Shown here: one piece after another, positions 55,086 to 62,809 of the stretch
How positions within the stretch are numbered: the stretch's first letter is position 1
Layout of the letters: every line of letters begins with the position of its first letter
Assembly: GCF_020400605.1 (NCBI RefSeq)
Contig: NZ_JAINRD010000004.1
Span: 248,001 to 312,000 of the forward strand
Direction: 5' to 3'
DNA from: Streptomyces aculeolatus
GTDB lineage: Bacteria > Actinomycetota > Actinomycetes > Streptomycetales > Streptomycetaceae
Length of the DNA: 64,000 nt
Made by a program: the position numbers and the translations under genes
The notes under the pieces: generated by a model
Seen by the model: the letters and a program-made list of their open reading frames with translations, nothing else
Database searches by the model: none
Told to the model about the DNA's origin: nothing

Positions 55086-57279
55086 GGGGCTCCACCTCGT
55101 TCGTACGCCCGCACTCCGCGCCGGCCCCTCCGCCGGAGTCCGCACCGGCCTCCGCACCGGATTCCCCGCCGGGCCCTTGTCCGGGCTCCTCGCCCGGGTC
55201 CGCGCCGTTCCCGCCGCCGAGTTCGCGCACCACCTCCGCCAGCAGCCGGTGCGTCCGCGGCGCGTCCGCCAGTTCCTCCAGGAGCAGCGTGCGGCCGTCC
55301 GGGTCGGCCACCGGCAGCCGCCAGTCCGGGTACTCCCCGGCCGCGCCCGGCACGTGCTGCGGGCGGCGGTCGCCGGCCGCGTCGGGCAGCCAGACGGCGA
55401 CGAGCCGCGCGGGGGTGCGGGCGAGCAGGCGGTACAGGCCGGTGATGACGGACGCCTCGTCGGCCCGGCCGCCGGGCAGCAGCCGGAGCCGGTCGAGCAG
55501 GTCGAGCCACGTGCCGACCTCGACGGCGTCGGCGGCGCGGGCCGCGGGCAGCGGGGCGTCGACCAGGCCCAGTTCGTGGCGGAGCGCCAGGTGCGCGCCG
55601 CTGAGCCGGGCGGCGGTGGGCGGCAGGTCGTGGCCGGTGACGGTGGCGAGCGCGTCGGCCCGCCAGCGCTCCGGGGGCAGCGGGCACGGTATGCCCGCGG
55701 CGGTCTCCGGCGCCGGCTCGCGCTGGGTCCACAGCACGGACGTGCCCAGCACGCCGCGGGCCGCCAGCGCGTCCCGTACGCCGTCGTCCGCGGGGCCGCC
55801 CTGGTCCTCGGCGATCACCGGCGTACCCGCCCGGTGCGCCTCCAGCGCCAGCACGCCGAGCATCGCCGCCGCGTCGTACGAGACGTACGTACCCTCCGCC
55901 GGCGGCCGGCCCGCCGGCACCCACCACTGCCGGAACAGCCCGCCCGCGTCCCCGACGCGCAGCGCCCCCGCCCGCCGCAGCGCGGCGCGCAGCACCGAGC
56001 GGTACGGGCCGTAGCCCGCGGCGGCCAGCCGGTCGGGCCGCCACACCGGCACGCCGCGGTCGGTGCCGCGGGCGTCGGGGGCGTCCGGCGGGGCGCCCGC
56101 CGTGCAGCCGGCGGCCATGACGGACTGCTCCGCCCAGGCGTCGGCGCCCGAGGGGTGCACGCCGGCCGCGAGGTCGTGGACGACGCCGACGGCCATGCCC
56201 GCGTCGCGGGCGATGCGCTGGGCGCGCCAGAGCTGGTTGTCGGTGAGCCAGGCCAGCCGGCAGTGGAAGTCGATGCGGTGCAGCAGGTCGTGCCGGGCGC
56301 GGGTGGTGGCGGTGGAGCGCGGGTCGGCGAGCCCGCCGGGCCAGGAGCGCCAGTGGGGGCCGTGGATCTCGGCCAGCGCGCACCAGGCGGCGTAGTCGTC
56401 GAGGGGCTGGCCCTGCTCGGCGAGGAAGTGGTGGTACGCGACGCGCCGGCCGGGCGTCAGCTCGACGCGCAGCAGCAGTTCCAGCGCGGCGCGCTTGAGC
56501 CGCCACACCTCGTCGCGGTCGATGAGCCCGCCCTTGGCGCGTACCGACTCGCGCAGCGCGGCGGCGCGGCCGGCCAGTTCCGCGGCCTGCGCGCGGTCGT
56601 CGGGGGCGAGGTAGCGGTACTCGGGTATGTCCTCGATCCGCAGGTGCACGGGGTCGGCGAAGCGCCGGGACGAGGGCCGGTACGGGGACGGGTCCGCGGG
56701 CCGGTCCGCGGCGCCGGGCACGGCGGCGTGCAGCGGGCCGAGTTGGACGAAGTCCATGCCGTGGGTGCGCGCCGACCAGGCGGCCAGCTCGGCGAGGTCG
56801 CCGAGGTCGCCCATGCCCCAGGAGCGGGCGGACAGCAGCGCGGGCAGCCGGAGCGCGAGCCCGGCGCCGCGCCGGCGCGGCTGCGGCAGGCGCGCGGGGG
56901 CGGCGATGACGGTGGCGGTGGCGGTGCGCCCGTCGGGGGCGGTGGCGGCGAGGGTGTGCACGCCGAGGGGGATCGGGGCGCGCGGGTCGAGTGCGGCGCC
57001 GTCCTCGCCGGCCAGGGCGGTCTCGGTGCCGGGCGGCAGCGGCCCGGGGTCGAGGCGGGTGCCGGGCGGGGGCGTGAGGGTCGCGGGCAGGAGGCGGTCC
57101 CGCTCGGCCTTCTCGTACGCCGCGAGCGCCGCGGCGACGGCGGCGGGCCCGGAGGCGTCCACGCCGAGCGCGGCGAGGACCGCGACGAGGGTCTCCTCGG
57201 GCACCTTCAGGGCACGGCCCGGGGTGCGTTCATACGAGACCGCGACTCCGTGCAGCGCAGCTAACCGCGCCAGAGACAT
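55078..57279 (-). CDS. malQ: 4-alpha-glucanotransferase-like protein (GH77), altered nucleophile motif
   Basis: A 733-residue amylomaltase of normal length with the N-terminal MalQ domain, then the GH77 barrel (RSWGMGDLGDLAEL, VVHDLAAGVHPSGADAW). The acid/base Glu is in PVIAEDQGG and the third acidic residue in GHDLPP. At the nucleophile, where the family reads RVDH or RIDH, this protein reads RVGD (441-444). A loss of the catalytic Asp is therefore likely unless it is a read error. The last 50 residues are a Gly/Glu/Ala-rich tail. It normally disproportionates maltodextrins. Confidence 0.9.
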   Translation of the reverse strand: MSLARLAALHGVAVSYERTPGRALKVPEETLVAVLAALGVDASGPAAVAAALAAYEKAERDRLLPATLTPPPGTRLDPGPLPPGTETALAGEDGAALDPRAPIPLGVHTLAATAPDGRTATATVIAAPARLPQPRRRGAGLALRLPALLSARSWGMGDLGDLAELAAWSARTHGMDFVQLGPLHAAVPGAADRPADPSPYRPSSRRFADPVHLRIEDIPEYRYLAPDDRAQAAELAGRAAALRESVRAKGGLIDRDEVWRLKRAALELLLRVELTPGRRVAYHHFLAEQGQPLDDYAAWCALAEIHGPHWRSWPGGLADPRSTATTRARHDLLHRIDFHCRLAWLTDNQLWRAQRIARDAGMAVGVVHDLAAGVHPSGADAWAEQSVMAAGCTAGAPPDAPDARGTDRGVPVWRPDRLAAAGYGPYRSVLRAALRRAGALRVGDAGGLFRQWWVPAGRPPAEGTYVSYDAAAMLGVLALEAHRAGTPVIAEDQGGPADDGVRDALAARGVLGTSVLWTQREPAPETAAGIPCPLPPERWRADALATVTGHDLPPTAARLSGAHLALRHELGLVDAPLPAARAADAVEVGTWLDLLDRLRLLPGGRADEASVITGLYRLLARTPARLVAVWLPDAAGDRRPQHVPGAAGEYPDWRLPVADPDGRTLLLEELADAPRTHRLLAEVVRELGGGNGADPGEEPGQGPGGESGAEAGADSGGGAGAECGRTNEVEPRA

Positions 57280-57415
57280 GCCACCCCCAGGTGGTATGCG
57301 ACGTCATCGGCTCCGGACTCACCCGCAAAAACCGGTCGGGGGCCCCGGAGGGTCGCCGCCGGGGTGAGCCGGCAGGCTGATCGTACTGCGGCGGCCGCGC
57401 GCCGTCAGCAGGCCG

Positions 57416-57637
57416 TCACGTGAAGTGAACGGGCGGCAGCGGCTCGCTGATGAGGTTGTCGTCGGCGGCGAGCGGCGGCTCGCTGGTGAGCGGGGTGCCC
57501 GCGGCCAGCGGGGGTTCGCTGGTCAGCGGCAGCTCGGCGCAGGAGCAGGCGCCGGCCAGGCCGTAGTCGGGGTCGGCGCCCTCGACGGGTTTGAGGTGAT
57601 GGTCGTGGCTGACTTCGTACGGAGCGGGAGCGGCCAC
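57416..57637 (-). CDS. Small peptide with tandem LTSEPPLAA repeats
   Basis: A 73-residue peptide I do not recognise. Residues 1-30 are hydrophilic with a His-rich SHDHHLKPVEG part; Cys31-Ser-Cys33 follows. Residues 38-46 and 50-58 are exact copies of LTSEPPLAA, and 62-70 (LISEPLPPV) is a decayed third copy, period 12. GTG at 57637 has GAGGAGG seven bases upstream, which strongly supports translation. It could be a ribosomally made precursor peptide, but no modification enzyme is nearby. It lies between malQ (137 bases downstream) and the sialidase. Confidence 0.7.
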   Translation of the reverse strand: MAAPAPYEVSHDHHLKPVEGADPDYGLAGACSCAELPLTSEPPLAAGTPLTSEPPLAADDNLISEPLPPVHFT

Positions 57638-57729
57638 CGCGGGTCCTCCTCGATCGACGGCTGGTCACGTCCGCCGCTACCCGATCAAGGGCCCGGCAGT
57701 CGTGGCGACACGCGTTCGTGCCATACGTC

Positions 57730-57760
57730 ACAGTACCCGGAACGGGCGATTTCACTGTAA
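57730..57760 (-). promoter_or_regulatory. Candidate promoter of the repeat-peptide gene
   Basis: On the minus strand TTACAG (57760-57755) and TACTGT (57735-57730) are separated by 19 bases. TACTGT fits TANNNT. The start codon is 93 bases downstream. Since malQ has no clear promoter of its own, the transcript may continue into malQ and the fucosidase gene. Confidence 0.35.
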
Positions 57761-57839
57761 CGGGCCCCACAGAACGCAAGAGCTGGGGCACGTGCGCCCC
57801 CGGGACCCGACTTTTTCCGCCGGCACCGGGAGGACGGAA

Positions 57840-57871
57840 GACGGGTGCCGCGGCCGGCCGCGGCACCCGTC
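57840..57871 (-). terminator. Sialidase operon terminator
   Basis: A perfect 32-base palindrome (57840-57871; arms begin GACGGGTGCCGCGG) starting 23 bases past the sialidase stop on the minus strand. It closes the lyase-sulfatase-sialidase operon. Confidence 0.85.
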
Positions 57872-57893
57872 CCGCGCGGGTAGGGCACAGGCC

Positions 57894-59846
57894 CTAGCCG
57901 CGGCGGACCTGCTCCAGCGGCAGGTGCAGCACCGTCCCGCCGCGGGGGGCGCGGTTGTCGGCGGCGAGCCGCGCGACCTGCCCGGCGTCGAGGGCACGGT
58001 CCAGCAGCCACACCTCGTCCACGGCGCCGACGAGCGGGTTGTTGATCCCGCCCGTGCGGGCACCTGCCCGGATGCCGGTACGGGCGTTCGCGGAGACCGA
58101 GCCCGCGACCGGCCCCGAGGCGGCGGCGGGGGCCCCGTCCACGTAGAGGGTGACTCCCGCCTCGTCGCGGGTGAGCGCGACGTGGTGCCACCGGCCGTCG
58201 GCGAAGTCGCCGGGGGCGGAGACGAAGGTGTTCTCGGATCCGGTGTTCACGTGGCCCCGGATGCGGTTCTGGTCCGGCTCCAGCCGGATCCACCACTTGG
58301 CGTCCGCGCCCTCCTCGGAGTGCGCCCAGAGCACGGCCTGCTGCTGCTCCCCCTCCGTGCTGCGGAACCAGGCGGCGGCGGTGAACGGGCCGGTGCCGAA
58401 CGCCAGCTCGTCGGCCGCCGGCGTCTCGACGTAGTCGCCGGCCAGCCCCAGGCCGCGGCCGAAGGGCCCGCCGACGCGCTCGGGGGTGCCGCTGACGACG
58501 GCGTCGCGGCGGTGGCCGGAGGCGTCGGGCGTGGTGGCGGGCCGCGGCGGCGGGGTGTTCAGCAGCGGGGCGGGCACGTGCGCGTACGTGATCCGCCGGT
58601 GGTACGGCTGCAGGCCGTCGCCGACGGGCGTGCGGTCGCCGTTCTCGTAGAGCACGCCGACGCCGTCGGCGGCCGGTACGAGGTCGGAGTAGCCGGCCGG
58701 GCCGTCGTGGACCTGCGGTCCTTCCCGCCAGGTGGCGCCTTCGTCGCGGCTGGTGCGCAGGGTGAGGTTCTCGCGCGCGGTGGCGTGCCGGGGCGCGGAG
58801 AACACCAGCCGCCGGGCCGGGTCGGAGGCGGCCGGGAGCGTGGCAACGGCGCCCTGGACGACGGGCGCGAGGAGGTCGGGCACCTCGCGGTACGGGGTGT
58901 CGAAGGTGGCGCCGCCGTCGCTGCTGAGGGTGGCGGCGCGGGACCCGGGGCTGCTGCCGTGCTGGTCGCGGGTGTTGAAGTAGACGGTGCCGTCGGACAG
59001 TTCGGTGGCGGAGGTCTCGTTGGGGATGACGGTGCCGTCGGTCACCTCGTCGACACCGCCGAGGTGCCAGGTGGCCCCGCCGTCGTCGCTGTAGAGGGCG
59101 TGGCCGCCGAAGAGGTGCTTGTCGGGGCAGGCGCCGCCGGGCTCGGGGGCGCGGGAGTGGTTGCCGGGGATGACGAGCCGCCCGGCGTGCGCCCCGCGGG
59201 TGAGCTGGGTGCCGTGGCCCGGGCCGCCGACGAAGTGCCGCCACTCCGGCCGCTTGACGTCGGCGGTGATCTCCCGCGGCTCTGACCAGGTGGCGCCGTT
59301 GTCGTCGCTGTGCTGCACGAAGGAGCGCCGGGTCTCCTCGGCCGTCGCCCGGCCGCAGATGACGTCCTCGCCGGAGACGCCGCCGCCGGTGCGGGTGGTG
59401 TTGAGCAGGACGCGGCCGGTGGCGCGGTCCACGACCGGCACGGGGTTGCCGAACTTGTTGCCGCCGTCGTCGGCGACGACGGACAGCCCGCCCCAGGTGC
59501 GGCCGCCGTCCCGGGACCGCTTGAGCACGAGGTCGATGTCGCCGTCGTCGCCCGGACCGTCCACCCGGCCCTCGGCGAACGCGAGGAGCGTGCCGTCGGC
59601 GGCCTCGGCGACGGCGGGGATGCGGAAGGAGTGGTAGCCGTCCTCGCCGCGCTCGAAGACGGTGGCGTAGGCGATGCGCGGACCGGGCCCCGGCGCGGCC
59701 GGCCTGTCCGGCGCCGCGGCCGCGGGCGCGGCGGCGGCCGGTACCGCGCCGGCCAGCAGCAGCCCGCAGGCGGCGAGGCCGGCGGCTCTCAACGGCCCTC
59801 TGCGGCGGGCGGACGGGCGGGTGGACGGGGGAACGGGTGCGGACAT
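57894..59846 (-). CDS. Secreted exo-alpha-sialidase (GH33) with LamG domain
   Basis: A 650-residue exported enzyme. A signal peptide spans about residues 1-45. The catalytic beta-propeller has FRIP (74-77) and Asp-box repeats SRDGGRTW (111-118), SDDNGATW (180-187), SDDGGATW (253-260), a SSDGGATF box near 309 and SRDEGATW near 375. A LamG/concanavalin-like domain (about 470-645) probably binds carbohydrate. It cleaves terminal sialic acid. The ATG at 59846 has GGGAG six bases upstream and starts ten bases after the sulfatase stop, so the genes are cotranscribed. Confidence 0.95.
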   Translation of the reverse strand: MSAPVPPSTRPSARRRGPLRAAGLAACGLLLAGAVPAAAAPAAAAPDRPAAPGPGPRIAYATVFERGEDGYHSFRIPAVAEAADGTLLAFAEGRVDGPGDDGDIDLVLKRSRDGGRTWGGLSVVADDGGNKFGNPVPVVDRATGRVLLNTTRTGGGVSGEDVICGRATAEETRRSFVQHSDDNGATWSEPREITADVKRPEWRHFVGGPGHGTQLTRGAHAGRLVIPGNHSRAPEPGGACPDKHLFGGHALYSDDGGATWHLGGVDEVTDGTVIPNETSATELSDGTVYFNTRDQHGSSPGSRAATLSSDGGATFDTPYREVPDLLAPVVQGAVATLPAASDPARRLVFSAPRHATARENLTLRTSRDEGATWREGPQVHDGPAGYSDLVPAADGVGVLYENGDRTPVGDGLQPYHRRITYAHVPAPLLNTPPPRPATTPDASGHRRDAVVSGTPERVGGPFGRGLGLAGDYVETPAADELAFGTGPFTAAAWFRSTEGEQQQAVLWAHSEEGADAKWWIRLEPDQNRIRGHVNTGSENTFVSAPGDFADGRWHHVALTRDEAGVTLYVDGAPAAASGPVAGSVSANARTGIRAGARTGGINNPLVGAVDEVWLLDRALDAGQVARLAADNRAPRGGTVLHLPLEQVRRG

Positions 59847-59856
59847 GGTGCTCCCT

Positions 59857-61428
59857 TCAGGGATGGGTGTCACCGGAGGAGGTCCAGGCGGCGGGGCCGC
59901 CGGCATCGAGGGCGCGGCGGACGGCCGCCGCGTCGTGCGCGCGGGGGGCGGCGCGCGGATCGCCGCCGGGAGCCGCGGCGGCGGGGCCGCGGCCGGGGAC
60001 GCGCGGGGCGTTCTCGTCGAGGCGCGGCGGCACCGGGGTGTCGAAGACCGCCCACCGCCACAGCGCCCCGCGCAGCTCCGCGGTGGCGTCCGCGCAGGCG
60101 GGGTCGGCGAGCCGGTCGGTCAGCTCGTACGGGTCGGACGCCAGGTCGTACAGGGCGTCCTCGGCCGGGTCCGCGGCAAGCAGCAGCTTGTGCGTACGGG
60201 AGCGGGCCATGAGCACCCGGCCGCGCCGGCGGTCCTCGGCGAAGACGTACCGGTCCCCGGCGGCCGGCCCCGCGAGGTCGCGCCCCGGCAGTGCGCCGGA
60301 CGCGGCGGCGCCGCAGGCGGCGAGCACCGTGGGGGCCACGTCGACCAGCGAGGCCGGGATGTCGCTCACCTCCCCGCGGCGGTCGCCGCCGCGGGCCCCG
60401 GCCGGGTACTTGACCAGCAGCGGCACCCGCACCAGCGGGTCGTACATCGGGCCGTCCTTGAGCAGCAGGTGGTGGAAGCCCAGGTACTCGCCGTGGTCGG
60501 AGGTGAACAGCACGAGGGTGTCGTCGTAGAGCCCGCGCCCGCGCAGCGCGTCCAGCAGCCGGCCGACGTGGTGGTCGAGCTGGGCGATGGAGCCGTAGTA
60601 GTGGGCGAGGACGGTGCGCAGCACCGGCTCGGTCAGCGGACCGTAGTCGAAGTACGCGCGGGCGTACGGCAGGTCGGCGTCGGGGATGGCGGGCGTCCAG
60701 CCCGGCGGGAGCGCGAGCGCGGCCGGGTCGTGGAGCGCGTCCCAGGGGGCGGGCGGATCGAAGGGGTGGTGGGGTTTGACGAACGAGACGTGCAGGAGCT
60801 GCCCGCCGCCGCCGTCCCACGCGTCCAGCTCCCGCAGGGCGCGCTCGGCGATCCAGGTGGTGGAGTGCCACTCCTCGGGCAGGTCGGAGCGGCCGGTGCC
60901 GTACGTGTCCCGGTAGCCCGGCGGCGCCTGGGGGCGCAGGGCGAGTTCCTGGTCGAGCAGGTCGACGACGTCGGCGAGGCCGGCGGCGCGCAGTTCGCGG
61001 TGGTAGTCGTCGTCGTACCGGCCGGGGCCGTGCTGTTCGGCGAGCTGGAGGCGGTCGTAGCCGACGTCCAGGTAGGTCGGGGTGAAGTGCATCTTGCCGA
61101 CGGCGGCGGTCCGGTAGCCGGCGCGGCGCAGGGCGCGGGGGAAGGTGTCGAGGGCGGGGTCGAGGGTGCTGTGGTTCGTCCAGCCGCCGTGCTGGTGGGC
61201 GTAGAGGCCGCTGAGCATGGCGTAGCGGGAGGGGGTGCAGACGGGGTACGGGCAGTACGCCTCGGTGTGCCGGACCCCGTCGGCGGCGAGCCGGTCGAGG
61301 GCGGGGGTGCGGACGTCGGGGTGGCCGGCGGCGCCGAGGCAGTCCCAGCGGTACTGGTCCGCCTGGATGACCAGCACGTTGGGGCGGGCGCGGGACGGGC
61401 CCGGCGGCGCGGGGTGCGGCCCGGTCAC
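59857..61428 (-). CDS. Type I (formylglycine) sulfatase
   Basis: A 523-residue sulfatase. The activation motif CTPSR (Cys64-Arg68) lies in VCTPSRYAMLSGLYAHQHG, and Cys64 would be converted to formylglycine. Metal residues are visible in IQADQYR near the start and SDHGEYLG later. There is no signal peptide, so it may act in the cytoplasm on imported sugars. The GTG at 61428 overlaps the lyase stop as GTGA. The last 60 residues are Pro/Ala-rich. Substrate unknown; the context suggests sulfated glycan sugars. Confidence 0.93.
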   Translation of the reverse strand: MTGPHPAPPGPSRARPNVLVIQADQYRWDCLGAAGHPDVRTPALDRLAADGVRHTEAYCPYPVCTPSRYAMLSGLYAHQHGGWTNHSTLDPALDTFPRALRRAGYRTAAVGKMHFTPTYLDVGYDRLQLAEQHGPGRYDDDYHRELRAAGLADVVDLLDQELALRPQAPPGYRDTYGTGRSDLPEEWHSTTWIAERALRELDAWDGGGGQLLHVSFVKPHHPFDPPAPWDALHDPAALALPPGWTPAIPDADLPYARAYFDYGPLTEPVLRTVLAHYYGSIAQLDHHVGRLLDALRGRGLYDDTLVLFTSDHGEYLGFHHLLLKDGPMYDPLVRVPLLVKYPAGARGGDRRGEVSDIPASLVDVAPTVLAACGAAASGALPGRDLAGPAAGDRYVFAEDRRRGRVLMARSRTHKLLLAADPAEDALYDLASDPYELTDRLADPACADATAELRGALWRWAVFDTPVPPRLDENAPRVPGRGPAAAAPGGDPRAAPRAHDAAAVRRALDAGGPAAWTSSGDTHP

Positions 61429-62360
61429 GCGGACGGCCCGTCCGGGAAGCCGATGCGGTCGAAGTCGGCGCTCAGGGCGGCGAGCTGGGCGTCGTCGAGC
61501 GTGCCCAGCGGCTCCCGGCACGGGCCGCAGTCCACGCCCGCGAGCCGGGTCGCGGCCTTGAAGCCGGGCAGCTCGCCGGCGTGCCGGGAGGCGGCGTCGA
61601 TGGCGGCTTGGGCGAGGAGTTGGCAGGCACGCGCCCGGTCGGTCTCGCCGCGTTCGAGATGGCGGACGAGCCGCAGGTAGACGGGGGCGGCGAAGTTGTA
61701 GGCGGAGCCGATCGCGGCGCGCGCCCCGACCCCGGCGGCGGCGAGCAGCAGCCGGGCGCTGCCGAAGTACATCTCGTGGGTGTCCCCGGCCCGTTCCAGA
61801 CATCGCTGGAAGTCGGCCAGGTCGTTGTCGGCGTACTTGATGCCGGCGAAGGTGGGGATGCGCCGGGCGGCCTCCGTGAGGAGTTCGCTGGCCGGCACCT
61901 GCACCCCGGTGACGGACGGTATGTGGTAGTAGATGAACGGCAGCCGGGGGGCCGCGGCGGCCAGCGGGGCGAGGAAGTCCGTGAGCGCGGCGGCGTCCCG
62001 GGGCCGGTGGAAGTAGGGCGGGACGGCGGAGACCGCGCGGGCGCCGCTCGCCTCGGCGTGGGCGGCGAGGGCCTGCGCCTCGGCGAGGCTGGTGTGGCCG
62101 ACGTGCGCGATGACGTCCATCCGCCCCTCCGCCACCGCGCACCACCGCTCCAGCAGCGCCATCCGCTCGGCGACGGTGAGGGAGGCCCCCTCGCCGGCGG
62201 TGCCGCCGACGTACACCGCCGGGCAGCCCCAGGCCGCCACCGCGTCCGCCTGCTCGCCGACGGTCTCCAGATCGAGGCCGCCGTCGGGGCGGAAGGGGGT
62301 GAACACCGCGGTGAGCAGGCTCATCACCGGGCTGCCTGTGGCGTAGTCGAGCGCTTTCAT
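61425..62360 (-). CDS. nanA: DapA-family lyase, probably N-acetylneuraminate lyase
   Basis: A 311-residue class I aldolase-fold enzyme. GGTAGEG (52-58), the catalytic Tyr145 in YYHIPS and the Schiff-base Lys175 in FAGIKYAD match the DapA/NanA superfamily. The YYxIPxxTG pattern and the neighbours (sialidase, sulfatase) favour sialic-acid lyase over dihydrodipicolinate synthase. It would split Neu5Ac into ManNAc and pyruvate. The ATG at 62360 has GAAAGG upstream; a 104-residue in-frame extension is compositionally implausible. No nanE or nanK lies within the window. Confidence 0.85.
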   Translation of the reverse strand: MKALDYATGSPVMSLLTAVFTPFRPDGGLDLETVGEQADAVAAWGCPAVYVGGTAGEGASLTVAERMALLERWCAVAEGRMDVIAHVGHTSLAEAQALAAHAEASGARAVSAVPPYFHRPRDAAALTDFLAPLAAAAPRLPFIYYHIPSVTGVQVPASELLTEAARRIPTFAGIKYADNDLADFQRCLERAGDTHEMYFGSARLLLAAAGVGARAAIGSAYNFAAPVYLRLVRHLERGETDRARACQLLAQAAIDAASRHAGELPGFKAATRLAGVDCGPCREPLGTLDDAQLAALSADFDRIGFPDGPSA

Positions 62361-62809
62361 ACGAGACCTTTCTCGGAGGACGGGGGTGGCTGGGCACGGG
62401 CACGGCCGCGGGGGCCGGCGGGCGTCCCGGCGGTGGGCCGGGCGGACGGGCGGGTCAGGCGGAGGGGAGGACGGAGCGCGGCGGGCAGGCGGGTGGGCGG
62501 ACGGACAGGACGGACGGCCGGACGCGCGAGGAGGACCGGCGAGGCGGACGGAGAGCGGACGGCCGTGACCGGACGTGCCGAGCGGCGGGCGGGCCGGGCG
62601 GCGGCGGGGCCGCGGGCAGCGAGGCGCCCGCCGGCGGCGCCCGGGCGAGGCGTCCCTCGCCCGGCGCCCCACCGCCGGCCGCCCGGCGACCAGCGTGCGA
62701 CGGCGACCGCCGGCTGCCCGGCGGCCCTCACCACGGGGACCACCGCCCTACCACCGGGCCGACTACCGCCGCGCGATGCCCCCCCGGCGACCACCCCCGG
62801 CCGCCCCCG
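62361..62809. other. Gene-free, strand-asymmetric GC-rich spacer
   Basis: A 449-base gap between the binding-protein gene and nanA. The left part is strongly G-rich on the plus strand with many GGCGGAC-like units; the right part is C-rich. Short open frames are composition artefacts. A small CGAGA/TCTCG hairpin (62361-62375) overlaps the nanA ribosome site region. No promoter is obvious. Confidence 0.4.

Noticed and set aside
57428..57526. Short tandem repeats that could suggest a CRISPR array.
   Set aside because: The period is 36 bases with no unique spacers, and the repeats are in frame inside a short coding sequence.
62386..62809. Several 60-145 codon open frames between nanA and the binding-protein gene.
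   Set aside because: Strand-asymmetric simple composition, no ribosome sites and no recognisable motif.
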